Source: Geobacteraceae bacterium
GTDB taxonomy: Bacteria; Desulfobacterota; Desulfuromonadia; Geobacterales; Geobacteraceae
Assembly (NCBI GenBank): GCA_009773645.1
Contig: WSYB01000013.1
Location: 1-64,000, forward strand
Length of the DNA stretch: 64,000 nucleotides
Direction: 5' to 3'
The notes under the pieces were generated by a model. That model made no database searches and was not told the origin of the DNA. It saw only the letters and a program-made list of their open reading frames with translations. The translations under genes were made by a program, and so were the position numbers. Below are positions 38,685-46,748 of the stretch, in pieces. How positions within the stretch are numbered: the stretch's first letter is position 1; each line of letters opens with the position of its first letter.

Positions 38685-38736
38685 AACTATGGAAGTTCCG
38701 CAATCCCGGTGCAAAGTGCGGGTTCAGGCGATGCGG

Positions 38737-40623
38737 TTAATCACCGGGATAACAGGCTATCGTATGTCCCGCCTTTTTTGCCTTTTTTCGCTGATACATG
38801 AGGGAGTCGGCCTCTTCGAGTAGTTCCTCAATGGAGGAATGGGAAAAAGGATCTTTGACAGATGCTCCCAGGCTGAAAGATAACTGATAATCCTTCCCGG
38901 AGTAGGCATTGCGCCGCGCCAGATTCTGCTCAAGACGACCGGTGAGAATCTCGCTGCTTTCCGTGTCGTCCACCAGCGTCAGGACGACAAATTCGTCTCC
39001 TCCAAGGCGGGCCGCTATGTCCGACTCGCGGAACGTCTCCCTCAGGAGGAATGCGACTTCCTTCAATGCCGCGTCCCCCTCATTGTGCCCGAAGGTGTCA
39101 TTGATCCGCTTCATGCCATCCAGATCGATAAAGATCAGTATCGTCTTTTTGTCCATCCTGGCCATTGTCTTTAACTGGCACTCGGCCATGGTCAGGAACC
39201 CGCGCCTGTTGTAGAGGCCTGTCAGTTCGTCAATCAGCGACATGGATCGGAGCTCTTGGGCCTGCTGGGCCAAGACTTGCTCTGCGCGCTTGCGGGCGGT
39301 TATGTCCAACAGGGTCCCGATTACTGCCGGACTGCCGTGATAGATGATTTGGCTCCCAAAAACTTCCAGGTCGATGACCCTCTTCTCACGGGTTACCCCC
39401 CGGAATTCATAGCAGAGAGACTTTATTTCCCCCGCCAGCCTCTTGCGCAGGTTTTCCGCCACCATTGGCCAGTCTCCCGGCAGGACCAGGTCGGCAGGGC
39501 CTTTTTTGTCAACCATCTCCTCGACGGTCCATCCAAAGATCTCGGCCAGCTTCGGATTCACATATCTGAACATCCCGTCCTGAATGATGTATACCCCAAT
39601 GAGCGATTTTTCCACCAGGTTCCTGAACTTCGTTTCCGACTCTTTCAGTGCCTCTTCCACCCCTTTGCGATCGGTTATCTCCGTGCTGATGCCGTCGATA
39701 TACCTGATACCACCCCTTTCGTAGGTTTCCGTGGCCCGGTCATAGAACCAGATCCACTCCCCGTCCTTTCTCTGGATACGGTACTCCACATCAAACACTC
39801 CTTTATGAGCGAAGAGCGATTCGAAAGCCCCGGTAACCCGTTCCACGTCGTCGGGGTGGATCCTGCCGAACCGGAGGGAAGTACCCGAGGCGTATATCTC
39901 TTCCGGGGTGTAGCCGTATACTCTTGCCAGGTTGGGACTGATGAAGATGGTGTTCCCTTCGCTGTCCGCCGTCCACGTAATGTCCGGTATATTCCCGATG
40001 AGGGATCGGTACTTCTCCTCACTCTTCTGCACGGCGGCGATCAGCTCTTCGATCTCTCCCTCCATCTTTCTGACGGCCCTGATCGGATACCGGTATACCA
40101 GGACGGCAAGGGTTGTCCCTATGAGTGTCGAGAAGCAAAAGAGGATGATAGTACCCCCTTTGAGATGGGCATCGGAAACAAGGACCTCGACCGTCCCGAC
40201 CTGGCGATTGTTGAACAGGATCGGGGCGCTTCCCAGCGAGAAATTGAATTCCTCCTTAAAGGTGAGCCCTCCCCTGTGCTTTTTCCAGCTATTCATGTAC
40301 TGATATCCGCTGATCAGTTCTCCTTTTTCATCCAGGACGGAAAAGCCGGTCACTTCGATGATGGGGTGGAACTCTTTGGTAATGGTGATGAATTTATAGG
40401 TCTGATACTTCCAGAGCTCCGGGGCCTCCAGGGCGAAGTTCCGAAATTTCCCTGCCAGGTCCTCGGCGTAGAGTGCCGTAATGTGCTGGAGATTGTGGTG
40501 CTCGATGATCCAGTAGGTGAGCGGGGGAAAAACGCTGATGAGCAGCCAGATACCGGCCGACAGGGGGAGAAGCCTGCGGGAGAGTTGCCGCCCGATCCCT
40601 ATGTTCCCCGAGCCTTGCGTCAT
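38737..40623 (-). CDS. Membrane diguanylate cyclase with two PAS domains
   Basis: 628 residues. Helix 17-40, periplasmic part to about 152, second helix (GTIILFCFSTLIGTTLAVLV), PAS domains at about 205-320 and 330-450, and a GGDEF domain whose signature is RLGGDEFVVL. An inhibitory I-site RESD lies exactly five residues before GGDEF, so product feedback is expected. It makes c-di-GMP from GTP. It starts 3 bp after the stop of a periplasmic binding protein gene, pointing to a ligand-sensing pair. c-di-GMP readers in the window are the PilZ protein and two G20 riboswitches. Confidence 0.92.
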   Translation of the reverse strand: MTQGSGNIGIGRQLSRRLLPLSAGIWLLISVFPPLTYWIIEHHNLQHITALYAEDLAGKFRNFALEAPELWKYQTYKFITITKEFHPIIEVTGFSVLDEKGELISGYQYMNSWKKHRGGLTFKEEFNFSLGSAPILFNNRQVGTVEVLVSDAHLKGGTIILFCFSTLIGTTLAVLVYRYPIRAVRKMEGEIEELIAAVQKSEEKYRSLIGNIPDITWTADSEGNTIFISPNLARVYGYTPEEIYASGTSLRFGRIHPDDVERVTGAFESLFAHKGVFDVEYRIQRKDGEWIWFYDRATETYERGGIRYIDGISTEITDRKGVEEALKESETKFRNLVEKSLIGVYIIQDGMFRYVNPKLAEIFGWTVEEMVDKKGPADLVLPGDWPMVAENLRKRLAGEIKSLCYEFRGVTREKRVIDLEVFGSQIIYHGSPAVIGTLLDITARKRAEQVLAQQAQELRSMSLIDELTGLYNRRGFLTMAECQLKTMARMDKKTILIFIDLDGMKRINDTFGHNEGDAALKEVAFLLRETFRESDIAARLGGDEFVVLTLVDDTESSEILTGRLEQNLARRNAYSGKDYQLSFSLGASVKDPFSHSSIEELLEEADSLMYQRKKAKKAGHTIACYPGD

Positions 40624-40626
40624 TGT

Positions 40627-41472
40627 CTATTTTCCCGGCAGATAGCCGTTGGCCTTCATTATCTTCGCCCCCTCCTTCGAGTGGACGAAGGCGAGGAATT
40701 CCTTGGCCGTGGCGGGGAGCTTCTCCCTGTGGAAGACGAACATGAGTGGTTTGGCGAGGGGATAGATGCCGTTCTGCAGGTTCTTGAGGGTCGGCGCCAC
40801 CCCGTTGACCTTCAGTGGCTTGATCTTATGCCGCTCGACCGTGAGGGCGCCCAGATCGGAGAACCCGATGGCATGGGGGGTTTTTGCCAGAGTCTGGTTC
40901 ATTTCCAGGTCCTTGAGGAGGGGGGTCCAGCGTTTCGCCTTCTGACTTTCATCATACACCTCCTTGAACCCCGGCACCCCCTTCTCCATTACCTCGATGG
41001 TGCTGTCGCCGGATTCCCGGGTCAGGACGACGATATCCCTGCCGTCCTTCCAGCGGTTCTTCTTCCCCCGGTAGATATCGAGTATCTCGGCGTAGCTGAT
41101 GTTGTCCTCCGCCACGGTCTGGTGAACACCTATGATCAGCGGTGTCCGGGCGTATGTGGCGACTTCAAGGCCTAACCCCTTCTCATTCTCCTTGAGCGGC
41201 CTCGAGATGAGGCCAAGAGCTATTGCGCCGTCGGCGGCTGCCCGAATGCCGCTCGTCGAGCCGATACTTGCCGGCACCTCAATGTGGATTTCCGGGTGGC
41301 GCTTCTGAAACTCCTCGGCGAGGATACGGACAATGGGAAGATTGGTCCCCGATCCGGCAAAGACCAACGGCGTGGCAGCCGGGACCTGGCCGGCCATGCC
41401 CGGGGCCGTCATTTGCACCAGAAGCATTGCACCGGCAATTAACCATAAACGGTATCTTCCTGATATCACCAT
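40627..41472 (-). CDS. Phosphate-type periplasmic substrate-binding protein
   Basis: 281 residues from MVISGRYRLW after AAGGGGG. Signal peptide ends near GMAGQVPA. The mature start FAGSGTNLPIVRILAEEF and segments ASIGSTSGIRAA and SGDSTIEVMEKG resemble PstS/PhnD-like binding proteins of the PBP type II fold that contact an oxyanion with Gly-Ser-Gly and Ser-Thr loops. No transporter permease or ATPase is beside it. Its coupling to the diguanylate cyclase gene (3-bp gap) suggests that it presents a ligand, possibly phosphate or another oxyanion, to that cyclase's periplasmic domain; this is inference. Confidence 0.8.
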   Translation of the reverse strand: MVISGRYRLWLIAGAMLLVQMTAPGMAGQVPAATPLVFAGSGTNLPIVRILAEEFQKRHPEIHIEVPASIGSTSGIRAAADGAIALGLISRPLKENEKGLGLEVATYARTPLIIGVHQTVAEDNISYAEILDIYRGKKNRWKDGRDIVVLTRESGDSTIEVMEKGVPGFKEVYDESQKAKRWTPLLKDLEMNQTLAKTPHAIGFSDLGALTVERHKIKPLKVNGVAPTLKNLQNGIYPLAKPLMFVFHREKLPATAKEFLAFVHSKEGAKIMKANGYLPGK

Positions 41473-41751
41473 AGAATATTCCCCCTTCCTCTTTTGCACG
41501 GTTACGCAAGATGTCTGATCAGAATGAAATATTTTTAAAGTATACCCGGATAATCGCCTGTCAGCAACCAACCATGTAATAATTCCCTGGTCCGTCCCTC
41601 CTATGCATAAAAACCCGGCGCGTTTTATCTCCATCCGTGTTTGCAATTTTGAGCCAAAGATGATACAAAATCAGCGTTGGGATAAGGGATAAACAGCTCC
41701 TTTCTCGGGTGAAATACCTTCCCGACTTACACGACTCACAAGGAGAGGCCA

Positions 41752-42066
41752 ATGTCCGAATTCAAGAATGTTACAGTGATCAGGGAAGCCAACGTCTATT
41801 TCAACGGGGGAGTAACGAGCCGCACAATACTGTTCGACACGGGGTGCAAAAAGACCCTCGGAATCATGCAGCCGGGGGAGTACGAGTTTTCCACCGGCAC
41901 GGCGGAGGTCATGGAGATCCTGTCCGGCGAGCTGGACGTGATGCTGCCCGGCAAAGACGGCTGGCTCCGTTTCGTCGGCGGTGAGTCGTTCGAGGTGCCG
42001 GAAAACTCCAGGTTCACCATGAAGGTGAATACGCTTACCGACTATTGTTGCTCGTTTATCGACTGA
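41752..42066 (+). CDS. ppnP: Pyrimidine/purine nucleoside phosphorylase (PpnP)
   Basis: 104 residues, a single cupin. Family signature: NVYFNGGVTSRTILFDTG, KKTLGIMQPGEYEFSTG and the EILSGELDVMLPG strand. The E. coli homologue (YaiE) phosphorolyses several nucleosides. Good AAGGAGAGG site. It stands next to gluQ on the same strand, 46 bp apart. Confidence 0.93.
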   Translation: MSEFKNVTVIREANVYFNGGVTSRTILFDTGCKKTLGIMQPGEYEFSTGTAEVMEILSGELDVMLPGKDGWLRFVGGESFEVPENSRFTMKVNTLTDYCCSFID

Positions 42067-42112
42067 CAAGGGAGGTTGGGGTTCAGGATCCCTCAGCTTG
42101 TTCGCCCGATAG

Positions 42113-43072
42113 ATGATGATGTCGAAAGTTCAGCCACACGTTCACGAAGAACGCCGCATTGTCGGCCGTTTCGCCCCTTCTCCCACCGGCCCCCTCCATC
42201 TCGGTTCCCTCGTTGCAGCCGTGGGAAGCTATCTGATGGCGAAACGGGGAGGGGGGCTCTGGCTCCTCCGGATGGAGGATCTGGATACCCCCCGCGTCGT
42301 CCCCGGCATGGCGGACGATATCCTGCGGACGCTGGAGGCGCTCGGTTTCCAGTGGGATGGTGAGGTCATCCGTCAGAGCCAGAGGACCGACGCCTATCAG
42401 GCGGCCCTCGGGCGGCTGATGGAAAAGGGGTTGGCCTACCCGTGCGGCTGTTCAAGGGCGGAAATTGCCCGCATTGCCTCGGCGCCCCATGGCAAGGAAG
42501 GGGAACCGGTCTATCCCGGCACATGCCGGCATGGCCTCCCTCCCGGCAAGCCGCCGCGCGCCGTGCGGGTCCGTGTCACGGAAGAGCCGATCGTCTTCGA
42601 GGATTGCATCATGGGGAGGGTGAGGGAGGCGCTTGACAGGAGCTGCGGCGATTTCGTGGTCCGCCGGGCGGACGGCCCCTTTGCCTACCATCTGGCCGTG
42701 GTGGTGGACGACGCCGAGCAGGGGGTGAACCAGGTGGTGCGCGGCTCGGACCTCCTCTTCTCCACCCCCCGCCAGATATATCTTCAGAGGCTTTTCGGAT
42801 ACAAAACCCCCGCTTATTGCCACTTGCCGCTCGTCACCGGCCCCGGCGGGGCAAAGCTTTCCAAAAGGGACAACGCCGTTTCCCTCTCCGCCGGGAGGGA
42901 CCTCTGCAAGGATGGAGGAGCGCTCCTTCTGGCCGCGCTGCGATTTCTCGGCCAGTCCCCTCCGTTTCCCGCCGCCGCCCCGTGCCGTGAGATTCTTGCC
43001 TGGGGCGCGGCTCGCTTCGATGCTGCGTTGGTCCCCCAAAGCCCCGCGCTGTTTAGAATGGGGTGTTTGTGA
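42113..43072 (+). CDS. gluQ: Glutamyl-Q tRNA(Asp) synthetase
   Basis: 319 residues. It is a truncated glutamyl-tRNA synthetase lacking the anticodon-binding domain: GRFAPSPTGPLHLGSL holds the HIGH-like motif and KLSKRDNAV the KMSKS-like motif; the four-cysteine zinc region includes CGCSRAEIA and GTCRHG. It attaches glutamate to queuosine in tRNA-Asp. The preferred start is one of the first ATGs (MMMSKV). The gene ends 37 bp before the VKOR gene. Confidence 0.94.
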   Translation: MMMSKVQPHVHEERRIVGRFAPSPTGPLHLGSLVAAVGSYLMAKRGGGLWLLRMEDLDTPRVVPGMADDILRTLEALGFQWDGEVIRQSQRTDAYQAALGRLMEKGLAYPCGCSRAEIARIASAPHGKEGEPVYPGTCRHGLPPGKPPRAVRVRVTEEPIVFEDCIMGRVREALDRSCGDFVVRRADGPFAYHLAVVVDDAEQGVNQVVRGSDLLFSTPRQIYLQRLFGYKTPAYCHLPLVTGPGGAKLSKRDNAVSLSAGRDLCKDGGALLLAALRFLGQSPPFPAAAPCREILAWGAARFDAALVPQSPALFRMGCL

Positions 43073-43109
43073 AGAATTATGCTTACTCAAAGGATTACGA
43101 GGAAACAGC

Positions 43110-44132
43110 ATGATCAAAAGTAGAGTTTTCGTTGTTCCTACCATCCTGCTTTGGCTGGCAACGGTTGCGGGATCGGTTCTTTCCGTCATGTCCGTTTTGA
43201 AGATCTGTACCGACGCGTGCAGTGAGACCGTAAAATACACGATATTCGGGATGGATTTCGGATGGTTCGGTATCGCCTTTTTTTCAGCCGTTGCCGTTGC
43301 CCTGGGCTTGCGAAAGCGCTATATCCGGGCGGACAGCATCTTATCCCTCCTTGTAATCTCCGCCGCCGGGGCCGAACTTAGATTTGTGTGGCTCCAGAAA
43401 TACGACATGGGGCAGTGGTGCCCTGTCTGTCTCTGGATAGCTGCGGCTATTTATACGGCTGCGGTAGTTGTGCTGTACGAAAAGCAGAAACAACTCAAAT
43501 CCAGTGGAGGTGGTATGAGAAAGTATCTCAAGAATACGGCTTTGTTGGCAGTTGCGTTCGTTATCGGGTTATCCTGCGCAATAGTGGGGGTAAGGAAAGA
43601 GGTGGAGGCAGCCGGTTTGGATCCCTATCTGGGCAAGACGGACAGCGCAACCGTCGTATATTTTGTCAGCGATTGGTTTTGTCCCGGATGCCGTAAGATC
43701 GAGCCGGACATAGAAAAGATGTACCCGGAAATCGCCAAGACGGCGAAGATCGGCTTCGTGGATTACCCGATCCACGCGGAAACCTCCAATTTCACACCGT
43801 ACAATCTGCAATTCCTCGTTTATGAAAAGGATAAGTACATTCAACTGCGCGCGGCGCTGAACAAACTGTCCATGAAGACAAAATCCCCCACAAATGAAGA
43901 AGTGCAGGCTGCCATTGCCCCTTACGGGGTGAAGCTCAGGCAGCTGAACTTTATGGACGTCGTGTCCGGCATGAAGCTGAACGAGTCGATATACCGGGGG
44001 TTTGGCGTCAGGGCGACCCCTTCGGTGGTTGTGACGAATACGAAAACAAAAAAGACCAGAGTCCTTGTGGGCGATAACCAGATAAACAGGCGGGCCGTTA
44101 AGGACGCCATCGCGGAAGTGGGGAGACAGTAA
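43110..44132 (+). CDS. VKOR-thioredoxin fusion, disulfide-bond forming protein
   Basis: 340 residues from MIKSRVFVVP, with ACGAGGAAACAGC upstream. The N-terminal half has four to five membrane helices and the VKOR cysteines (CTDAC, and QWCPVCLW as the CxxC that faces quinone). After a fifth hydrophobic segment comes a DsbA/thioredoxin-like periplasmic domain with the WFCPGCRK redox site and a cis-proline region RATPSVVV. It would oxidise exported thiols and pass electrons to quinone, replacing DsbA/DsbB. The triheme cytochrome gene follows; cytochrome c maturation needs thiol-disulfide control, though a direct link is inference. Confidence 0.9.
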   Translation: MIKSRVFVVPTILLWLATVAGSVLSVMSVLKICTDACSETVKYTIFGMDFGWFGIAFFSAVAVALGLRKRYIRADSILSLLVISAAGAELRFVWLQKYDMGQWCPVCLWIAAAIYTAAVVVLYEKQKQLKSSGGGMRKYLKNTALLAVAFVIGLSCAIVGVRKEVEAAGLDPYLGKTDSATVVYFVSDWFCPGCRKIEPDIEKMYPEIAKTAKIGFVDYPIHAETSNFTPYNLQFLVYEKDKYIQLRAALNKLSMKTKSPTNEEVQAAIAPYGVKLRQLNFMDVVSGMKLNESIYRGFGVRATPSVVVTNTKTKKTRVLVGDNQINRRAVKDAIAEVGRQ

Positions 44133-44285
44133 AACGGCAAAGCGATGAAATCTTTCCTGCCGTTGAATTTGAAAACTTTTGCGGTATTCTTGCAGCTAAA
44201 TTGAGACGCTTTGCAACCCGTGAGTTTTGGATATCTTGCATCCCGTGTTGCGGGATGGCAGATTTGCTCCGGAAAAAGGAGTTCG

Positions 44286-44696
44286 ATGATGAAAAGCGTA
44301 GTCCGGCTGGTCGGGTTAGGGGGAATGGCCATTCTCATCCTCCTTGATTATGCAACTTCCCACGCCGAAGAGGTTCCTCATCACGGGTTGACGGTCACCA
44401 TAACAGGAAACGCGACCGATTGTCTGGCCTGTCATGACGGTTCGATGACAAAAACCGTTCCCATTTGCACGGTAAAATGCGAACTTAAGGATCCCCATAC
44501 GGTTGACAAGCCCTACCCCCCTGCCGGCCAAGAGCAATCGTATGTGCCGGCAGAACGTATAGCAGCCGCAGGCATAATCCTGGTGAACGGCCAGGTTACC
44601 TGTATCTCCTGCCATGATCTGAAAAATCCCAACCGGCACCACCTGGTCATTGAGAATGACAAGAGCAGGCTCTGTTTTACCTGTCATATAAAATAA
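44286..44696 (+). CDS. Periplasmic triheme c-type cytochrome
   Basis: 136 residues with signal peptide (GGMAILILLDYATSHAEE). Three CxxCH heme sites: CLACH, CISCH and CFTCH. The distal histidines HHGLTV and NRHHLV could be second ligands. The start is ATGATG after AAAAAGGAG. The spacing of motifs fits NapC/doubled-CXXCH-type cytochromes. The electron partner is unknown; a VKOR-thioredoxin gene lies upstream. Confidence 0.88.
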   Translation: MMKSVVRLVGLGGMAILILLDYATSHAEEVPHHGLTVTITGNATDCLACHDGSMTKTVPICTVKCELKDPHTVDKPYPPAGQEQSYVPAERIAAAGIILVNGQVTCISCHDLKNPNRHHLVIENDKSRLCFTCHIK

Positions 44697-44780
44697 TCCA
44701 AAAACAACAGTTCCGCCCGGCTCGCGTGAAAAAAATGTTGACTTGAAAATACTCTTTTGTTATAAACAAAAGCTCATCGC

Positions 44781-44855
44781 GCGGGAATAACTCAGTGGTA
44801 GAGTGCGACCTTGCCAAGGTCGAAGTCGCGGGTTCGAATCCCGTTTCCCGCTCCA
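44781..44855 (+). tRNA. tRNA-Gly (anticodon GCC)
   Basis: Acceptor stem GCGGGAA/TTCCCGC, D-arm with AGTGGTAGAGT, anticodon loop TTGCCAA, T-loop GGTTCGAATCC, and an encoded CCA end at 44853-44855. All cloverleaf stems pair. The region downstream is AT-rich and gene-poor, typical of a tRNA-borne integration site, but no direct repeat of the 3' end is seen within the window. Confidence 0.97.
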
Positions 44856-44863
44856 ATAAAATC

Positions 44864-44897
44864 AAGGACTTAGCCGACAAGGTTAAGTCCTTTTTTT
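44864..44897 (+). terminator. Terminator after tRNA-Gly
   Basis: AAGGACTTA pairs with TAAGTCCTT over an 11-nt loop and runs into seven T. Confidence 0.85.
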
Positions 44898-44911
44898 ATG
44901 CCTTAGTGGTC

Positions 44912-45160
44912 GTTGCATCCGTTTTTGCATCCGTTTGGCGGAAAAATTACTCTGAAAAGTTGTGCGTCATCCCGAATATTTTTGAAACCTGAATACTGCA
45001 GAAAGGTAGCACCATGCTGACCACACCGGAACGAAGCTATCTACTATTCACCCACAAACGTGCTGAGCAGCAACTCGAAGAATTACTCGCTTCGGCCTCG
45101 CACTTTCTCTCACCTGTTTCCGTTGTATCCGTTTTTGCATCCGTTTTGTGGAAAAGATAC
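44912..45160. repeat. Two copies of a 39-bp direct repeat downstream of tRNA-Gly
   Basis: 44912-44950 and 45122-45160 share GTTGCATCCGTTTTTGCATC (second copy GTTGTATCC) and then GGAAAA-T/G-A-TAC. Each has an internal ATCCGTTT doublet. They lie 210 bp apart in otherwise empty DNA after the tRNA and may be integrase or att-site debris. The rest of 44898-45465 shows only the small open frame at 45014. Confidence 0.6.
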
Positions 45161-45178
45161 CAAATATCACATGGATAG
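45014..45178 (+). CDS. Possible small protein or gene remnant
   Basis: 54 codons beginning MLTTPERSYLLFTHKRAEQQ, with GAAAGGTAGCACC before the ATG. The C-terminal half (SVVSVFASVLWKRYQ) is encoded by the second direct repeat. No family recognised; may be the tail of a degraded integration gene. Confidence 0.3.
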   Translation: MLTTPERSYLLFTHKRAEQQLEELLASASHFLSPVSVVSVFASVLWKRYQISHG

Positions 45179-45465
45179 CGCGCAGATATTTGGGGATTTT
45201 CGCATGCTAACTGAAAGAGACGTGGCTTACTGAAGCACATTGTGGTCAAGCTGGTGATGTTTAGCCGTCAGCTGAGCAGGCTGTTGTATCTGGCGTGGGA
45301 AAAGTTGATAACTTGTCTCGAACCTTGATGAAATTCAAGTTCCTGGCGAAGATGGCTACCACCGCGTAATTCTTGTTTATAAGTTATCACTTAATGTGCT
45401 ATTAGGAATGAAAATTATAGCCGCTTCAGAATTTCCGGTGGCCACTTTTCCAAGGAGGTACGGAT

Positions 45466-46581
45466 ATGCGACTGGCAACATTTAACGTAGAGAATATGTT
45501 TGAGCGCGCCAAATCTATGAATCTCGATACTTGGGCGGACGGCAAGGTGGCATTGGAGGATTTCAAACGTCTGAACGAGTTGATCCAGGAGGACCAATAC
45601 TCAGACGACATTAAGTCGGAACTACTCATCATCATGAAGCGACAAAGAGGCATGCTTACTCAAGGGACGAGCAAATACATCCAACTCCTCGACGCTCGTG
45701 GCAAATTTCTATACAGACCCAAGGACAAACCGGTAGAAATCGCCGCTGATGGGCGCGGTGACTGGATAGGCTGGTTTGAACTCATCAAGGAGCCTGTCAA
45801 ACAGACTGCGACCGAAAATACAGCTCGAGTAATCGGTTTGCTGAACGCTGATGTGCTGAGCGTAATCGAGGCCGAGAATCGTATTGGTCTCAAGCGCTTC
45901 AATGAGGATGTCTTGCCGAAAGTAGGAGCACAGCCTTTTGGTCACGTGATGCTGATTGACGGTAACGATGACCGCGGAATTGATGTTGGAATCATGTTGA
46001 AAGAGGAATACAAAATTGTTCGGATGCTCAGTCATGTGGACGATAAAGACGACGAAGGCACAATCTTCAGTCGAGATTGTGCAGAGTACGAAATCAAGAC
46101 CCCGCAGGGCAACACGCTGCTGATCCTGGTTAACCATTTCAAGAGCAAGGGATACGGCAAGCCAGCTGAATCCGCAGCGAAACGGCTTCGTCAGGCGAAA
46201 CGAGTTAGATCGATCTACGATGAGCGTATAAATGACGGCTACGACCACGTTGTCGTAATAGGTGATCTCAATGAAGTGCCTGATGAAAATCCGATAGATC
46301 CTTTGATCCGTGACGGATCAACATTGACAGATATCATGGCACATCCGAAATTTGAAGGTGACGGTCGGCCGGGTACGCATGGCAACGGTACCAAATCCAG
46401 CAAATTGGATTACATTCTTATGTCTCCCAAACTATCCAGCAAGGTGATAAAGGGTGGAATCGAACGTCGGGGCGTATGGGGTGGCGAGAACGGCACACTC
46501 TTTCCACATCTGCCAACAATTAAGAAGAATGTCGATGCCGCATCCGATCATGCTGCGTTATGGGTTGAGCTGGATGTCTGA
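45466..46581 (+). CDS. Endonuclease/exonuclease/phosphatase (EEP) family hydrolase
   Basis: 371 residues with a strong CAAGGAGGTACGG site. EEP-fold catalytic motifs appear in order: LATFNVEN, the metal-binding SVIEAEN, DRGIDVGIM, VNHFKSKG, VVIGDLNEVP, LDYILMS and ASDHAALWVEL. No signal peptide, so it is cytoplasmic. The substrate (DNA, RNA or a phosphoester) cannot be told from sequence. It is the first complete gene of the island after tRNA-Gly and is AT-richer than the core genes. Confidence 0.85.
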   Translation: MRLATFNVENMFERAKSMNLDTWADGKVALEDFKRLNELIQEDQYSDDIKSELLIIMKRQRGMLTQGTSKYIQLLDARGKFLYRPKDKPVEIAADGRGDWIGWFELIKEPVKQTATENTARVIGLLNADVLSVIEAENRIGLKRFNEDVLPKVGAQPFGHVMLIDGNDDRGIDVGIMLKEEYKIVRMLSHVDDKDDEGTIFSRDCAEYEIKTPQGNTLLILVNHFKSKGYGKPAESAAKRLRQAKRVRSIYDERINDGYDHVVVIGDLNEVPDENPIDPLIRDGSTLTDIMAHPKFEGDGRPGTHGNGTKSSKLDYILMSPKLSSKVIKGGIERRGVWGGENGTLFPHLPTIKKNVDAASDHAALWVELDV

Positions 46582-46702
46582 TAAGAAAAAAACACTGGGT
46601 GGTTGATTTCCATCCACCGACCACCTCGAACACGTCATTTACAATCCTGGCACGGCCTATTCCGGTCTTGCTCCGATCTCGTAATATTGAGTTGCATTAA
46701 AT

Positions 46703-46731
46703 ATACTTTTGAGTATAATACTTTAAAGTAT
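46703..46731. promoter_or_regulatory. Twin 14-bp palindromes, putative operator
   Basis: ATACTTTTGAGTAT (46703-46716) and ATACTTTAAAGTAT (46718-46731) are two near-identical palindromes whose centres are 15 bp apart, ending 17 bp before the ATPase start. They fit a tandem operator for a dimeric repressor and overlap the likely -10 region. Confidence 0.6.
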
Positions 46732-46748
46732 AAAACTAGAGGTGCGAT

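Noticed and set aside
37158-38714. 518-codon open frame antisense to recG
   Set aside because: Rich in His, Asp and Leu in the pattern of reverse-read GC-rich codons; no domain; recG motifs on the other strand are complete.
39256-41175. 639-codon open frame on the plus strand
   Set aside because: It lies antisense to the diguanylate cyclase and binding-protein genes, whose domains are unmistakable; its translation has no family character. It is a GC-codon shadow.
44781-44855. att site duplicated from the tRNA-Gly 3' end
   Set aside because: No second copy of GGTTCGAATCCCG was found elsewhere in the window.
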